A stretch of 64,000 nt of DNA, taken from NCBI GenBank assembly GCA_012932295.1, contig JAAONU010000002.1, forward strand, positions 38,871,521 to 38,935,520, given 5' to 3'. This document shows, one piece after another, positions 1 through 11,100 of the stretch (positions are counted from its first letter, which is position 1; each line of letters begins with the position of its first letter). A model generated the notes under the pieces. The model ran no database searches. It worked only from the letters and a program-made list of their open reading frames with translations, and had not been told where the DNA came from. The position numbers and the translations under genes were made by a program. Source of the stretch: Cyclina sinensis. Taxonomy: Eukaryota > Mollusca > Bivalvia > Venerida > Veneridae.

Positions 1-3000
1 TTTTCTTGTTTATGCATCGTCGACCCATTTGTGAGTCAGTCGCTGTAAAACAACCATCCTGGCCTCTAATATCAATGGAATCTTTCTCAAAACGAAACAA
101 AGAAAGACAAAATTTTTGTTCTTTAAAAATTGTTCATTCGCATGTACATAGCTGGCAGCGAACTAAATGTTCTACGTGGTGGGAGAGACCAGTGCTATCT
201 CATTCGCAGTGAGGTTCCTTCCATCTTCAGCTTGCCCTCTTTGTAGAGCATTACCTGCCCCTTAAATGCTGTACGTAACCGGACTACTGCTTGCTGCCAT
301 GTACTCGTGCATTAACCTTAATTTAAGAAATTATTTTTGTGTCGTTTTGTTTTGTTTTACTAAAAAGTAATTGATTTAAAATGCAAGAGTGTTATACAAC
401 TGAAAAACAAAATGCATTAATTTTCTTTCGGCCATCCTCACGTGACATGCCTGTTGACAGTGAGTTCTGTAATGAAAGTGAAGTTACTGCTGCGTGCTCG
501 ATACCTACTTGGATGGACGACAGTTAATTGAGCGAATCACTTGTCTAAATATCTTTGGGGACATTTATTTCCAAAACATTTATAAGGTATTCTGTTCTAG
601 TCCCACTTAGTTAAAATAACAGAAAGTAGAATGTTTTTTATGATTCTAGTCACATTAAGAAAGTAATTTGATATTCAATTTCAGTAATTTGTTAATAACA
701 TTGAAAACATTTTTAAAATAGCTTTGTTTCATGTTCTCGTTGGATAATACATTTATGTATTAACATAATCATTCAAACGAATTAATCCGATTAAAGAATG
801 TCTGGATAGAAAGCGATCAAAGAGAAATTTTCTTTTAATATCCGTAGTTTATATCATTAGCGACGTCAATCATCCCATTAGAAGTACAAATAAGGTGAAA
901 AAGTCACCACCTTTTCTGAACTTGACCGATTGGACAATTAGACTGATTAAGATTATTATGTTTAAGTTTTTTTTTTTTGTAGTTTTTTTTCCAACTCTTC
1001 TTACAATTATAACAAATTTTTAGCAAACTAGCAATGTGTCTACGGGTGAAACACAGGAAATATCTCCGTAATTTACTGAGTTTAGTAAACGATTTTGAAA
1101 AAAATGATGATAAAATATTGTGTGCTTATTAATTATATCTGAAGAAGTTCATAGTTCATGTGTACTTAATCTATTCTAAAAATTCTCCTTAAACCATGTA
1201 AGTTTAAAATCACGTACAAATGTTCCAAATTAGCAAATATCCGAAAGTTAAAAGCAAATAAAGGTATTGGAAAGTTTGTAGCGGAATGATAGAAGACAAA
1301 AGACTTAGCGCACGTCCGATTTCCTTTACATGTATATCTTAACTTTTATTTATTGTTGTTATAAATCTACTTATGAAGACGTACTGAAAACGTTTTAAAT
1401 ATTTCTAAGTATTTTCTTGGAAACCTTTAATGAAGTAAAATGACATTTAGTTTCTATAGGTTAACAACACACTGAGTATTTTCACTCCAGCTTAATGTAT
1501 TAAAATCAAATCTTATTTCAGTTCCCAGGAGTGACTTCGTTCCAATTCGCGTTAAATGTTTTTTTTTTCTGGAGATAATGGCATACCATTAACACGATCA
1601 TTACTGATAATTATGACCATAGAAAAACTAGGAAATATTCTCTTCGATTCTACAGAATTGTAATTAGAAATAAGTTCTAAAGTAACTGCAGAGCTTCAGT
1701 GATCAGTTCACGCGTCAGCAGTTTTTAGTGTGAAATCACTATTGGACACGTTAGAGATTTCTGTTATGACAAACATGATATTCTGTATTCATGTTATATA
1801 AAAACTTCAAACTTTAAACTATCATAACATGCAAACCATTTGCATTTTTGTGCAACTTTCACAGTAAATCTGAGGTCCGTAGCTTCTGTATATTTACGTG
1901 TCCGTGCCTTTTGCAAATACGATGGACTTCTCTCATAAGATGCGAAATATCGTGGAGGTAGAAAACTACATCGCATAATTTCATAATACATATAGGGGGG
2001 CACTCCTAAAATTTCTTATTCTTAGTTTTCTGACCGCTGACTTACATATATGGGTCTTTTTTTAAAGCACATAGGAAATTAACTCAGCAATTTCTACTGG
2101 CAAACGAAAATAGAAAAAAATGTCAGACACTGAAATAGCGAATGAACACGCAACAGACTAGTTTAAATATTTTCCAGAAAAGCACAATAGGATGTAAGCG
2201 GTGATTAGTGGTGTATTGATGGGAATCTGAAGCAACTTAAAGGAAAGAGACAGGTAATTAACCTCGTCTTCACCTTAATATGACACGTGAAAACGAAAAC
2301 GGAAGCAAGAACATAGACAAGACAGTTTCCTGGATTATTTCATGACGCAAGCATTCATTGTTATATTTAGGGGGATATTAAGACATCAAAAATGACATCG
2401 AGGAACGGGGCCAAGAAAATCGATATCGATAACGTATAATCGAGGAAACGTTTGATAATACTTTAAACGCAACTCTGCATCTCAAACGACAAAGAAACTT
2501 TAAAAAAAATAAATGGAATTACTATCAATAATACAGGTCTCAGAGGGTCTGCTGCTAAGGAGAATGTTAGACACCTAAGAAGTACGCAATTTTCGATCTT
2601 AAAAAGCTCTCACTGAAAGACTCTAATAGTGTTCAAGACATACAAATACGAAAAAGTAAAATGAAAGCTGTGACATACCGTGTAGAGCTCACTTCGAATA
2701 AAGCTCCCCAGGTTAGCTCTATTTGGTAAATAGCACTCTTCGATTTAGGGAGCTGTTTATGAAAAGAAGCATATGCAAAGTCGAATACAGCTCGTCTACA
2801 CTTTGCTCAAACCGGTGTTAAAACAGAAATCATACGAAAACCAGGCACATGACAGCGAGTTATTTGCCAAATAATTTCTTGTCCCCCGTTGAGGTGGAGG
2901 TAGTTTTGGTGCCATTCATTCGTCTGTACGTACTAGCAAGCGTTCAAAGAACATTTGACCCAGTGGCACTCAAAACAGTAGGGGTTATCTTTTCATGTAG

Positions 3001-3290
3001 GCAAATGATTCTAAAATGTTTGAGAGTATTGTAGTTTTTCCAAGTTAAAGTCAGGATGGATGGACACAAGACAGACAGACAGTCAAACGTTCTCACGACA
3101 TGGATTTTGTGAGATTATCTCTTTGATCTTTCTTTGATCATTTTAACTCACAAATACATGTACATTTTTTTACCCCAGAATACAACAAAAACCCACCTTC
3201 AAACAATTGTCAAATCTCGGCACGAGTATTTGTTTGTGTACAAAATATCAAAATAAAAAGAATCTTAAACATTTGAAGACTAAGCTGTAA
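1..3290. other. AT-rich intergenic stretch, no gene seen
   Basis: No open frame here resembles a known protein. The longest frames (about 60-70 codons near 6-212, 1794-2003 and 2849-3034) have the composition of non-coding DNA and no splice context that joins them. A short 'gacagacagacag' simple tract lies near 3070-3090. I see no RNA gene. Confidence 0.6.
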
Positions 3291-3547
3291 TTCAAGATTC
3301 AAGATTCAAGAATTTATTTGGCTCAAACATGTTATGTTCGTCGCCTATACAGTAATTGTATGGCGGGTTACAATAATACATGAGAAAAGCATGAAATAAC
3401 ATAGGAAAATGTCACTGTTACAGTTATAGTATATATAATATTCAAAGGACTGTCAAATTTAAAACAATTGTTGCAATATAATATTCAAAGGACTGTCGAA
3501 TTTAAAACAATTGTTGCACAATCAATTCAATGAAAATTGAACAAATA

Positions 3548-4591
3548 TTACCCACGAGCAGCATAAGCATAATAAATAAATTTAGCTAGCCTTCTGATTA
3601 CACCAGTCTGTGAACATTTAAGTAATGTTATAAATTTATTCAGGTTAGGCCAATGACAATAAAAGTTTGGTAGATAGGTTTTTCTTAATTCTCTATAAAA
3701 AGGACACACTATCAAAAAATGATACTCATTTTCTATAACATTCATACTACATTTAATGCATAGTCTTTGATTCCTCTCAACATTTCTGTGTCTACCTGTT
3801 TCAATCATCAGGTTATGCGCTAAACACCTAAATCTGCAAAGGGCTATTCTGTGATTAACATTCTTTACACAATCTAAATACTTTTCAATGACGAAATCAG
3901 TTTTAAAAGTAACGTATGTTTCAAGTTTAGTTGACGTTCTGAGAGTTGTAAACCACTGCTGTAAATACTGGTCATATAAACATCTTATAACATTTTGTAT
4001 TTGTACATTTGATAGGTCATCAGTATCCCACAAATATTAAAATTCAGTAGAATCTAATATATGTTTAACATTTTTAGACCAATTGCAAATGATTTGGCCA
4101 TTATCATCACGTAAATTAAATATTTTATACATAAGAGAATCTGTATTACACATTAACTTAAACCAGTACTTAATGATTCTAACTTTACGAACTACTAATA
4201 ATGGCACCCGTCCGAGTTCACCATAAACAACAGCATTAGCAGTTTGATTTCTCACACAAAGTATTTGCTTAAGAAATTTTACATGTATCTTTTCAATATC
4301 TGGGCCTTTATGGAACCCCCATATCTCACAACCGTAGTTTAATAAGGAACTTATCATGGAATCAAAAAGCTTGATTTTCTCAGAAATTTCAAAAGATACT
4401 GAGTCGAATAAGGAATATAATGAGTATAAGGCTTTCATTGCTTGCTGAGAAAGCGCTTTCTGGCTTTGGAAGAAACATCCATTAGCTGTCAGTGTTACTC
4501 CTAAATATGTAAATTTCTTTACGACTTTTATTTTTTGACCATCGTAAAATAACTCAATAAGTTCTGGTCTGTTGCCCCTTTTAAATACCAC
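3548..4591 (-). pseudogene. LINE ORF2 C-terminal region
   Basis: This continues the RT frame after the shift at about 4640. It has the post-palm 'FTYLGVTLTANG' motif, then a 'LLNYGCEIWGFHKG' block common in invertebrate LINEs. A single TAA (4037-4039) splits it. The distal part ends with a Cys/His cluster ('CIKC...H...CPFYRELR') typical of the C-terminus of these ORF2 proteins, possibly nucleic-acid-binding. The reading frame is the same on both sides of the TAA. Confidence 0.8.
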
Positions 4592-4631
4592 AGCAACAGT
4601 TTTATCTGTATTTACACTAACGCCCCAATTA

Positions 4632-5915
4632 TTACAATATGTTTTTTAAATTATTCAACAATCTTTGCAAACCTTCCCGACTATATGAAAAAAGGAAAGT
4701 GTCATCAGCAAATAGCAAGAGACACAGTCGAAGTTCATCGATACTTAGAATATCTATGGTATTATTATTCAAAGCCTGATACATGTCATTAATGAAAAAT
4801 AGAAATAATAACGGGGATAGAGGTTCGCCTTGTTTAACTCCTTTCATACTGACAAACTCTTCTGTATAAGTATTGTTTACTCGCACACAACATTTTACTT
4901 TCTCATATATTTTTTGTAACATTTTAACAAATTTACTCGAGACATTACTTTGTATTAATTTATACCAAATTCCGTTTCTATAGACAGTGTCAAAGGCTTT
5001 CCGGAAGTCAACAAAAGCGCAATATAACTTTTTCTTTTCATGATTAATGACCTTATCTATTAACGATGATAACACAAATATACAGTCTATGGTGCTTTTA
5101 CCCTTACGAAATCCAAACTGGTAATCAGATAACTTATTATTGGCCTCAGCCCATTTACGTAGTCTTGAATCTAAAATAGATTAATATAACTTAGAAAATA
5201 TGCTAGTAAGAGTAATTCCCCTGTAATTGTTCACATTATTAATATCACCTTTTTTGGGTACAGGTACTATTACACCTTTAGTCCAGCTATCAGGATACAA
5301 ACAATTAAGAAACAAATAATTAAATAGTTTACATAATACAGGTGCTAGAACAGAACTACATTCTAGAAACATTTCAGGGATTACATTATCGATACCACCG
5401 CTTTTACAACTCTTCAATGAAGAAATAGCTTTGCAGACTTCAGTAACTGTCATTTCAGAATCTAGCTCATCAACGTTTAATAAATGATCATTATTAAGTT
5501 CTTGTTCCACAAAATCTTTTTTAAAATTATCTTCATCTGAAAACACTTGTTTAAAATGATTAAAAAAATCCTCAGAAGTGATATTATTAGACTTTTCTTT
5601 TTTTTTTCTAAATTTTCTTATTTCTTTCCAAAATTGTTGTGGATGTGCCGACGCTAAGCTATTTAATTCTTGTTTTTGCCTGACCTTGAAAAGAGAACGA
5701 GCTTTCCGTTTTGTACATCTATACCTACGTCTTTTTTCGATCAAATTTATCCTATTGTGTTCGGATTTATGTTTATTGTAAGATGCTTTCGCTGCACGAA
5801 ATTCACGCCTTGTTTCTACACATTCTTTATTAAACCACGGGCTTTTATACCCTTTATTATTCAACCCAGTCGACTTAACGGACCTGCCAAATATACTAAA
5901 AGCACTGCTATACAT
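4632..5915 (-). pseudogene. LINE ORF2, reverse transcriptase domain (disrupted)
   Basis: The RT fingers and palm are clear: a 'SCKSGGIDNVIPEM' block, 'VIVPVPKKGD', 'NYRGITL', 'FGFRKGKST', 'VDFRKAFDTV', 'GVKQGEPLSPLLF' and the catalytic 'FADDT' box. An in-frame TAA interrupts it at about 5181. From there the same frame continues to the thumb. Near 4640-4646 a one-base change in a run of A (T on the plus strand) shifts the frame. It would synthesise element cDNA at the nicked target. Only two or three lesions separate it from an open frame, so the copy is fairly young or the sequence contains errors. Confidence 0.85.
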
Positions 5916-5923
5916 AGAGGATA

Positions 5924-6073
5924 TTTGTTTGTTTTTGTGGAAGATGAGAATTTATTTCATCGAGTGAACACCATATGTGATATTTTCACGAGTGGCGCAG
6001 CCACGAGTGAAAATATCAACATATGGTGTTCACGAGATGAAATAAATTCCCATCTTCCACTAAAAAACAAACA
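5924..6073. repeat. Large imperfect palindrome inside the LINE
   Basis: Two arms of about 72 bases are inverted around a centre near 5997. The left arm runs from 'tgtttgtttttgtggaagat' through 'gtgaacaccatatg' to 'cacgagtggc'. The right arm gives its reverse complement with a few mismatches and a 2-3 bp indel. The subsegment 'cgag' appears as 'ctcg' in both halves of the opposite arm, so small inner inversions are embedded. It lies between the endonuclease and RT blocks of the LINE and is probably part of a foldback or MITE-like insertion extending to about 6540. Confidence 0.75.
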
Positions 6074-6555
6074 AATTTTCTTTTTATTTTATGCCAACAC
6101 GTCAAAAATGGGTTTTTTTATGACATTTTTAATCAGGGCCTTCAATAAATTCCCCATGGTGAGCCCAAAATCAGTTAATGCGTACTTTGGTTACTCCGCA
6201 CAAAAAAGTGCAGAACAATCTCCAATACTATGATAACTTTACTTCTGCTGAAATACCACTGAATACACTTTCATCAAATAATCTTATTATTTGTCTACAA
6301 GTTTATCAATATTTATGAATTTTGCCATACATACTTTATTATAAAAGGGATTTACTCAATCAATAGTTCGGGCCAAACAGGTATTATCAAATGGTAATTA
6401 CTGATTCAAAACAGTGTTTATCCACTTTATCTCACTGATATTTCCCTATATTTCATTGTAGGCATAATAAAAAATATTTGCTCTTGATTACGTAAATCAA
6501 TATTTTGTCATTTAACAATGAATAACAAGACTTTTTTTCCATAAGTACATAGTAC
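6074..6555. other. Probable insert between LINE endonuclease and RT
   Basis: This stretch does not continue the LINE reading frame: all three minus-strand frames contain many stops and I see no protein similarity. The endonuclease-RT linker of such LINEs is usually far shorter than the roughly 0.6 kb here. I therefore read it as foreign sequence attached to the palindrome at 5924-6073. Its exact ends and any target duplication could not be fixed by eye. Confidence 0.4.
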
Positions 6556-6559
6556 AATA

Positions 6560-7423
6560 TTTCCTTATTCCCAATATATTTTATCAAAACCTCGTTTCTG
6601 TATATTTGACTCTGTTGTAATATCATTAATAGACAAATTTAGTTGAATAGGTGCGTGATGAGAACATGTATACAAGTCATGGACGACAAAATCATTTACA
6701 TAATGAAAACAATCATAAGGCAAAAGCACATAATCAATTAAACTACATCCATTTTTTGATAAATAAGAAAATTTCCTACACCACTATCATCGCCTATACG
6801 ACCATTTACTATTTTTAGGTCAGTACTTAAACAAAGATCTATCAGTTTATTGCCTAAAGAATTTATTTTCTTATCCATAGTAAATCTTATAGGAAAGTTA
6901 AAATATATATCTTTATAGTCATCATTCTGAAGTGAAGGAATAAAATTGACTATATCGCTCGGGTTATCCAAAAAGTCATCTTTTTACCACACCTGGTATT
7001 TAAGTCGCCAATTACTGAGACCTTTCCGTAAGTCTGGTATTTTCTAATATTATTTTCTAAAATTTTATAAAAACCTACATCGTGTGACATATAAGAAACA
7101 GAATTCACAGGTGGTATATAAGTAAAACAAATATATAAATCATCTTCAAGCCCAAAAAATGTTTTATCTAATTTTACCCATAAAAAGCCAGTGTCATCCT
7201 TTTCAATTAAAGATATACCTTTCTTCAAAAAAGTTTTAAAAAAGAGGCAAATTCCACCGTGCCCTCTTTTAGATTTTAAGCTTTCTGGTCTAGGTAAACA
7301 AACTGATTCATACCCAGTTAGACTAAAATTTTCTATCCGATTTTGCCAGGTTTCACAAAGGAAGACTAAGTCAAAATTAATTACAAAATTAAGAAAATCT
7401 TCATCGTCAATGCTCGAATTCAA
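6560..7423 (-). pseudogene. LINE ORF2, AP-endonuclease-like domain (frameshifted)
   Basis: Motifs of the exonuclease/endonuclease/phosphatase fold appear in order: 'FLCETW', 'GHGGICLFFK', 'VIGDLNTRCG', an 'LIDYVLL' block and a terminal 'SHHAPI' (usually S-D-H). This domain nicks target DNA to prime reverse transcription. The frame breaks twice: at about 6950-6972, in an A-rich run just after the GDLNTR motif, and at about 6750-6760, in a run of six A on the coding strand. Both are one-base homopolymer events, from mutation or sequencing error. The D-to-H change in the last motif would affect catalysis if it is not a family trait. Confidence 0.75.
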
Positions 7424-7477
7424 GCCTTCAATGTTCCATGAAACAATACTTAAATTGTCACACTTTTCTCCTTTTTC

Positions 7478-8164
7478 CTATCCATCGGATGTACCGTTAT
7501 GCAAGACACTGTTTATGTACAGTTTATCTCGGACCAATACTGCACGCTTTCCTTCTGCCCTAGCTTTAAGCATAACTGGTATGAGCTCCTTTCTACGGTC
7601 TTTGACCTCCTGAGGGTATTGATCAGACACGTTATAATCCGTGTTTTGTAATTTGACATGTTTTAGAGTGTTCTTAATTAACGACTTTGAATTTGAATCA
7701 AACTTGGCTACGATCGGCCTTAGCTTACCATGAACAGGTCTACCGATTCTATGAGCCCTTTCTATGATGATACTGTCTTTGGGATTCCTAATCTGAAGGA
7801 TTTTTTCACAGAATGTAAATATTTTTTCAACACAGTTTTCACTGAGAGTGGTTTTGTCAGAAATGTTACTTGACTGTGAAAACTCACAGCTGTATGGAAC
7901 AAACTGGTCATGAGTGGGAATAGACAATGATTCTGCTACGTTGGCGTTTAGCACAGGTTCATTACTGCAAGCGCTTAGCGTAGGTCTATCATTATTTTCA
8001 GGTGTAGTTGTCCTAGGGCCCTGATTTGCCAGAGGAATCAAAGGTGTTGGGTTGAAGGACGGTCCTTCGGTTATCAATTCGATACGTAGATTTGTCTGAC
8101 AGCAAAACAACCGAAGTTTGAACAATTTCTTTTTTATGAGCAGAATACCTTTCTTTCTTAACAA
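7478..8164 (-). pseudogene. LINE ORF1-like fragment
   Basis: An open frame of about 228 codons ends just before the endonuclease block. Its C-terminal half carries an 'IERAHRIGRP' motif, then 'RPIVAKF' and a basic stretch containing 'VKDRRKELIPVM'. This is the arrangement of nucleic-acid-binding ORF1 proteins of L1-like and related LINEs, which coat the element RNA and act as chaperones. The N-terminal half is low-complexity with no motif I recognise. No convincing ATG opens the frame: it starts with TTG and stays open towards the flanking satellite, so the 5' part of ORF1 is probably lost or replaced. A trimeric coiled coil of the L1 type is not evident. Confidence 0.6.
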
Positions 8165-8189
8165 TGTTAATTTTGTGAAGCCTATTTTC

Positions 8190-11100
8190 CCCGGCCTAGT
8201 GTTTCACATCACGGCTTACATCTTGCTTTAAGGAGATTAATCAGGCGCAACTTATCTTTTCTGGCCTAGTGTTTAACAAGGTAAGTCAGGTGTAGTTAAT
8301 CTTACTTGGCCTAGGCTTTTATGAGGTGAATCAGGTGTAGTTAATCTTACTTGGCCTAGATTTTTATGAGGTGAGTCAGGTGTAGTTAATCTTACTTGGC
8401 ATAGATTTTTATGAGGTGAGTCAGGTGTAGTTATTCTTACTTGGCCTAGTTTTTTATGAGGTGAGTCAGATGTAGTTTATCTTACTTAGCCTGGATTTTT
8501 ATGGGGTGAGTCAGGTGTAGTTAATCTTACTTGGCCTAGATTTTTATGAGGTGAGTCAGGTGTAGTTAATCTTACTTGGCCTACATTTTTATGAGGTAAG
8601 TCAGGTGTAGTTAATCTTACTTGGCCTAGTTTTTTATGAGGTGAGTCAGGTGTAGTTAAACTTCTTGGCCTAGATTTTTTATGAGGTGAGTCAGGTGTAG
8701 TTTATCTTTCTTGGCCTGGATTTTTATGAGGTGAGTCAGGTGTAGTTAATCTTACCTGGCCTAGATTTTTATGAGGTAAGTCAGATGTTGTTTATCTTAC
8801 TTTGCCTAGATTTTTATTAGGTGAGTCAGGTTTAGTTTATCTTACTTGGCTTAGATTTTATGAGGCAAGTCAGATCTAGTTTATCTTACTTGGCCTAGAT
8901 TTTTATGAGGTGAGTCAGGTGTAGTAAATCTTACTTGGCCTAGGCTTTTATGAGGTAAGTCAGGTGTAGTTAATCTTACATGGCCTAGATTTTTATGAAG
9001 TGAGTCAGGTGTAGTTAATCTTACTTGGCCTAGATTTTTATGAGGTGAGTCAGGTGTAGTTTATCTTACTTGGCCTAGATTTAATGAGGTAAGTCAGGTC
9101 TAGTTTATCTTACTTGGCCTAGATTTTTATGAGGTAAGTCAGGTCTAGTTTATCTTACTTGGCCTAGATTTTTATGAGGTAAGTCAGGTGTAATTTATCT
9201 TACTTGGCCTTACTTTTTTATGAGGTAAGTCAGGTCTAGTTTATCTTACTTGCCCTAGATTTTTTGAGGTAAGTCAGGTCTAGTTTATCTTACTTGGCCT
9301 AGATTTTTATTTGGTCAGTCAGGTCAAGTTTATCTTACTTGGCCTAGATTTTTATGAGGTACGTCAGGTGTAGTTTATCTTACTTGGCCTTACTTTTTAT
9401 GAGGTGTGTCAGGTGTAGTTTATTTTACTTGGCCTTACTTTTTTATGAGGTGAGTCAGGTGTAGTTTATCTTACTTGGCCTAGATTTTTATGAAGTGAGT
9501 CAGGTTTAGTTAATCTAACTTGGCCTTACTTTTTTATGAGTTAGGTCAGGTCTAGTTTATCTTACTTGGCCTAGATTTTTATGAGGTAAGTCAGGTCTAG
9601 TTTATCTTACTTTCCCTAGATATTTATGAGGTAAGTCAGATGTAGTTTATATTACTTGGTCTTACTTTTTTATGAGGTGAGTCAGGTGTAGTTTATTTTA
9701 CTTGATCTAGATTTTTATGAGGTGAGTCAGGTGTAGTTTATCTTACTTGGCCTTACTTATTTATGAGGTAAGTCAGGTGTAGTTTATCTTACTTGGCCTA
9801 GATTTTTATGAGGTAAGTCAGGTCTAGTTTATCTTACTAGGTCTAGATTTTTATGAGGTAAGTCATGATCTAGTTAATCTTACTTGGCCTTACTTTTTAA
9901 TGAGGTAAGTCAGGTCTAGTTAATCTTACTTGGCCTGGATTTTCATGAGGTAAGTCAGGTGTAGTTTATCTTACTTGGCCTTACTTTTCTATGAGGTGAG
10001 TCAGGTGTAGTTTATCTTACTTGGCCTAGATTTTTATGAGGTGAGTCAGGTTAAGTTAATCTAACTTGGCCTTACTTTTTATGAGGTGAGTCAGGTGTAG
10101 TTAATCTTACTTGGCTTAGATTTTAATGAGGTAAGTCAGTCTAGTTATCTTACTTGGCCTTACTTTTCTATGAGGTGAGCCAGGTCTAGTTTATCTTACT
10201 TGGCCTAGATTATTATGAGGTAAGTCAGGTCTAGTTTATCTTACTTTCCCTAGATTTTTATGTGGTAAGTCATGTATAGTTTATCTTACTTGGGCTAGAT
10301 TTTTATGAAGTAAGTCAGGTCTAGTTAATCTTACTTGGCCTAGATTTTTATGAAGTAAAACAGGTCTAGTTTATCTTACTTGGTCTAGATTTTTATGAGG
10401 TAAGTCAGGTGTAGTTTATCTTACTTGGCCTAGATATTTATGAGGTGAGTCAGGTCTAGTTTAACTTAGTTGGCCTAGATTTTTATGAGGGAAGTCAGGT
10501 CTAGTTTATCTTACTTGGCCTAGATTTTTATGAGGTAAGTCAAGAGTAGTTAATCTTACTTGGTCTTACTTTTTTATGAGGTAAGTCAGGTCTAGTTTAT
10601 CTTACTTGGCCTAGATTTTTATGAAGTGAAACAGGTCTAGTTTATCTTACTTGGTCTAGATTTTTTTGAGGTAAGTCAGGTGTAGTTTATCTTACTTGGC
10701 CTAGATATTTATGAGGTGAGTCAGGTCTAGTTAACTTACTTGGCCTAGATTTTTATGAGGTAAGTCAGGTCTAGTTTATCTTACTTGGCCTAGATTTTTA
10801 TGAGGTGAGCCAGGTCTAGTTAATCTTACTTGGCCTAGATTTTTATAAGGTAAGTCAGGTGTAGTTTATCTTACTTGGCCTAGATTTAATAAGGTAAGTC
10901 AGGTCTAGTTTATCTTATTTGGCCTAGATTTTTATGAGGTAAGTCAGGTCTAGTTTATCTTACTTGGCCTAGATTTTTATGAGGTAAGTCAAGTGTAGTT
11001 AATCTTACTTGGCCTTACTTTTTTATGAGGTAAGTCAGGTCTAGTTTATCTTACTTGGCCTAGATTTAATGAGGTAAGTCAGGTCTAGTTTATCTTATTT

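Larger units (their letters stand above)
3290..8190 (-). mobile_element. Decayed APE-type non-LTR retrotransposon (LINE)
   Basis: The element reads right to left. An ORF1-like segment (about 7480-8164) is followed by an apurinic-endonuclease-like domain (about 6560-7423), a reverse transcriptase (about 4630-5920) and a C-terminal Cys/His region (about 3548-4590). A 3' UTR (about 3290-3547) follows, ending in a short array of about 7 bp 'attcaag' units at 3293-3312. That end, with no poly-A, fits CR1/Jockey/I-like relatives better than a classical L1, but I cannot assign the clade. The 3' UTR holds a 43-bp direct duplication ('ttcaaagg' at 3441 and 3484). Several frameshifts and stops break ORF2, and about 0.6 kb with a palindrome separates the endonuclease and RT blocks. 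The 5' end merges into the 45-bp satellite at about 8190. Confidence 0.85.

Noticed and set aside
6..212. 68-codon frame at the window start
   Set aside because: No motif, no splice context; short enough to occur by chance.
5578..6233. Plus-strand frames of up to 187 codons across the LINE
   Set aside because: Antisense shadow of the RT block plus the palindrome. No independent similarity.
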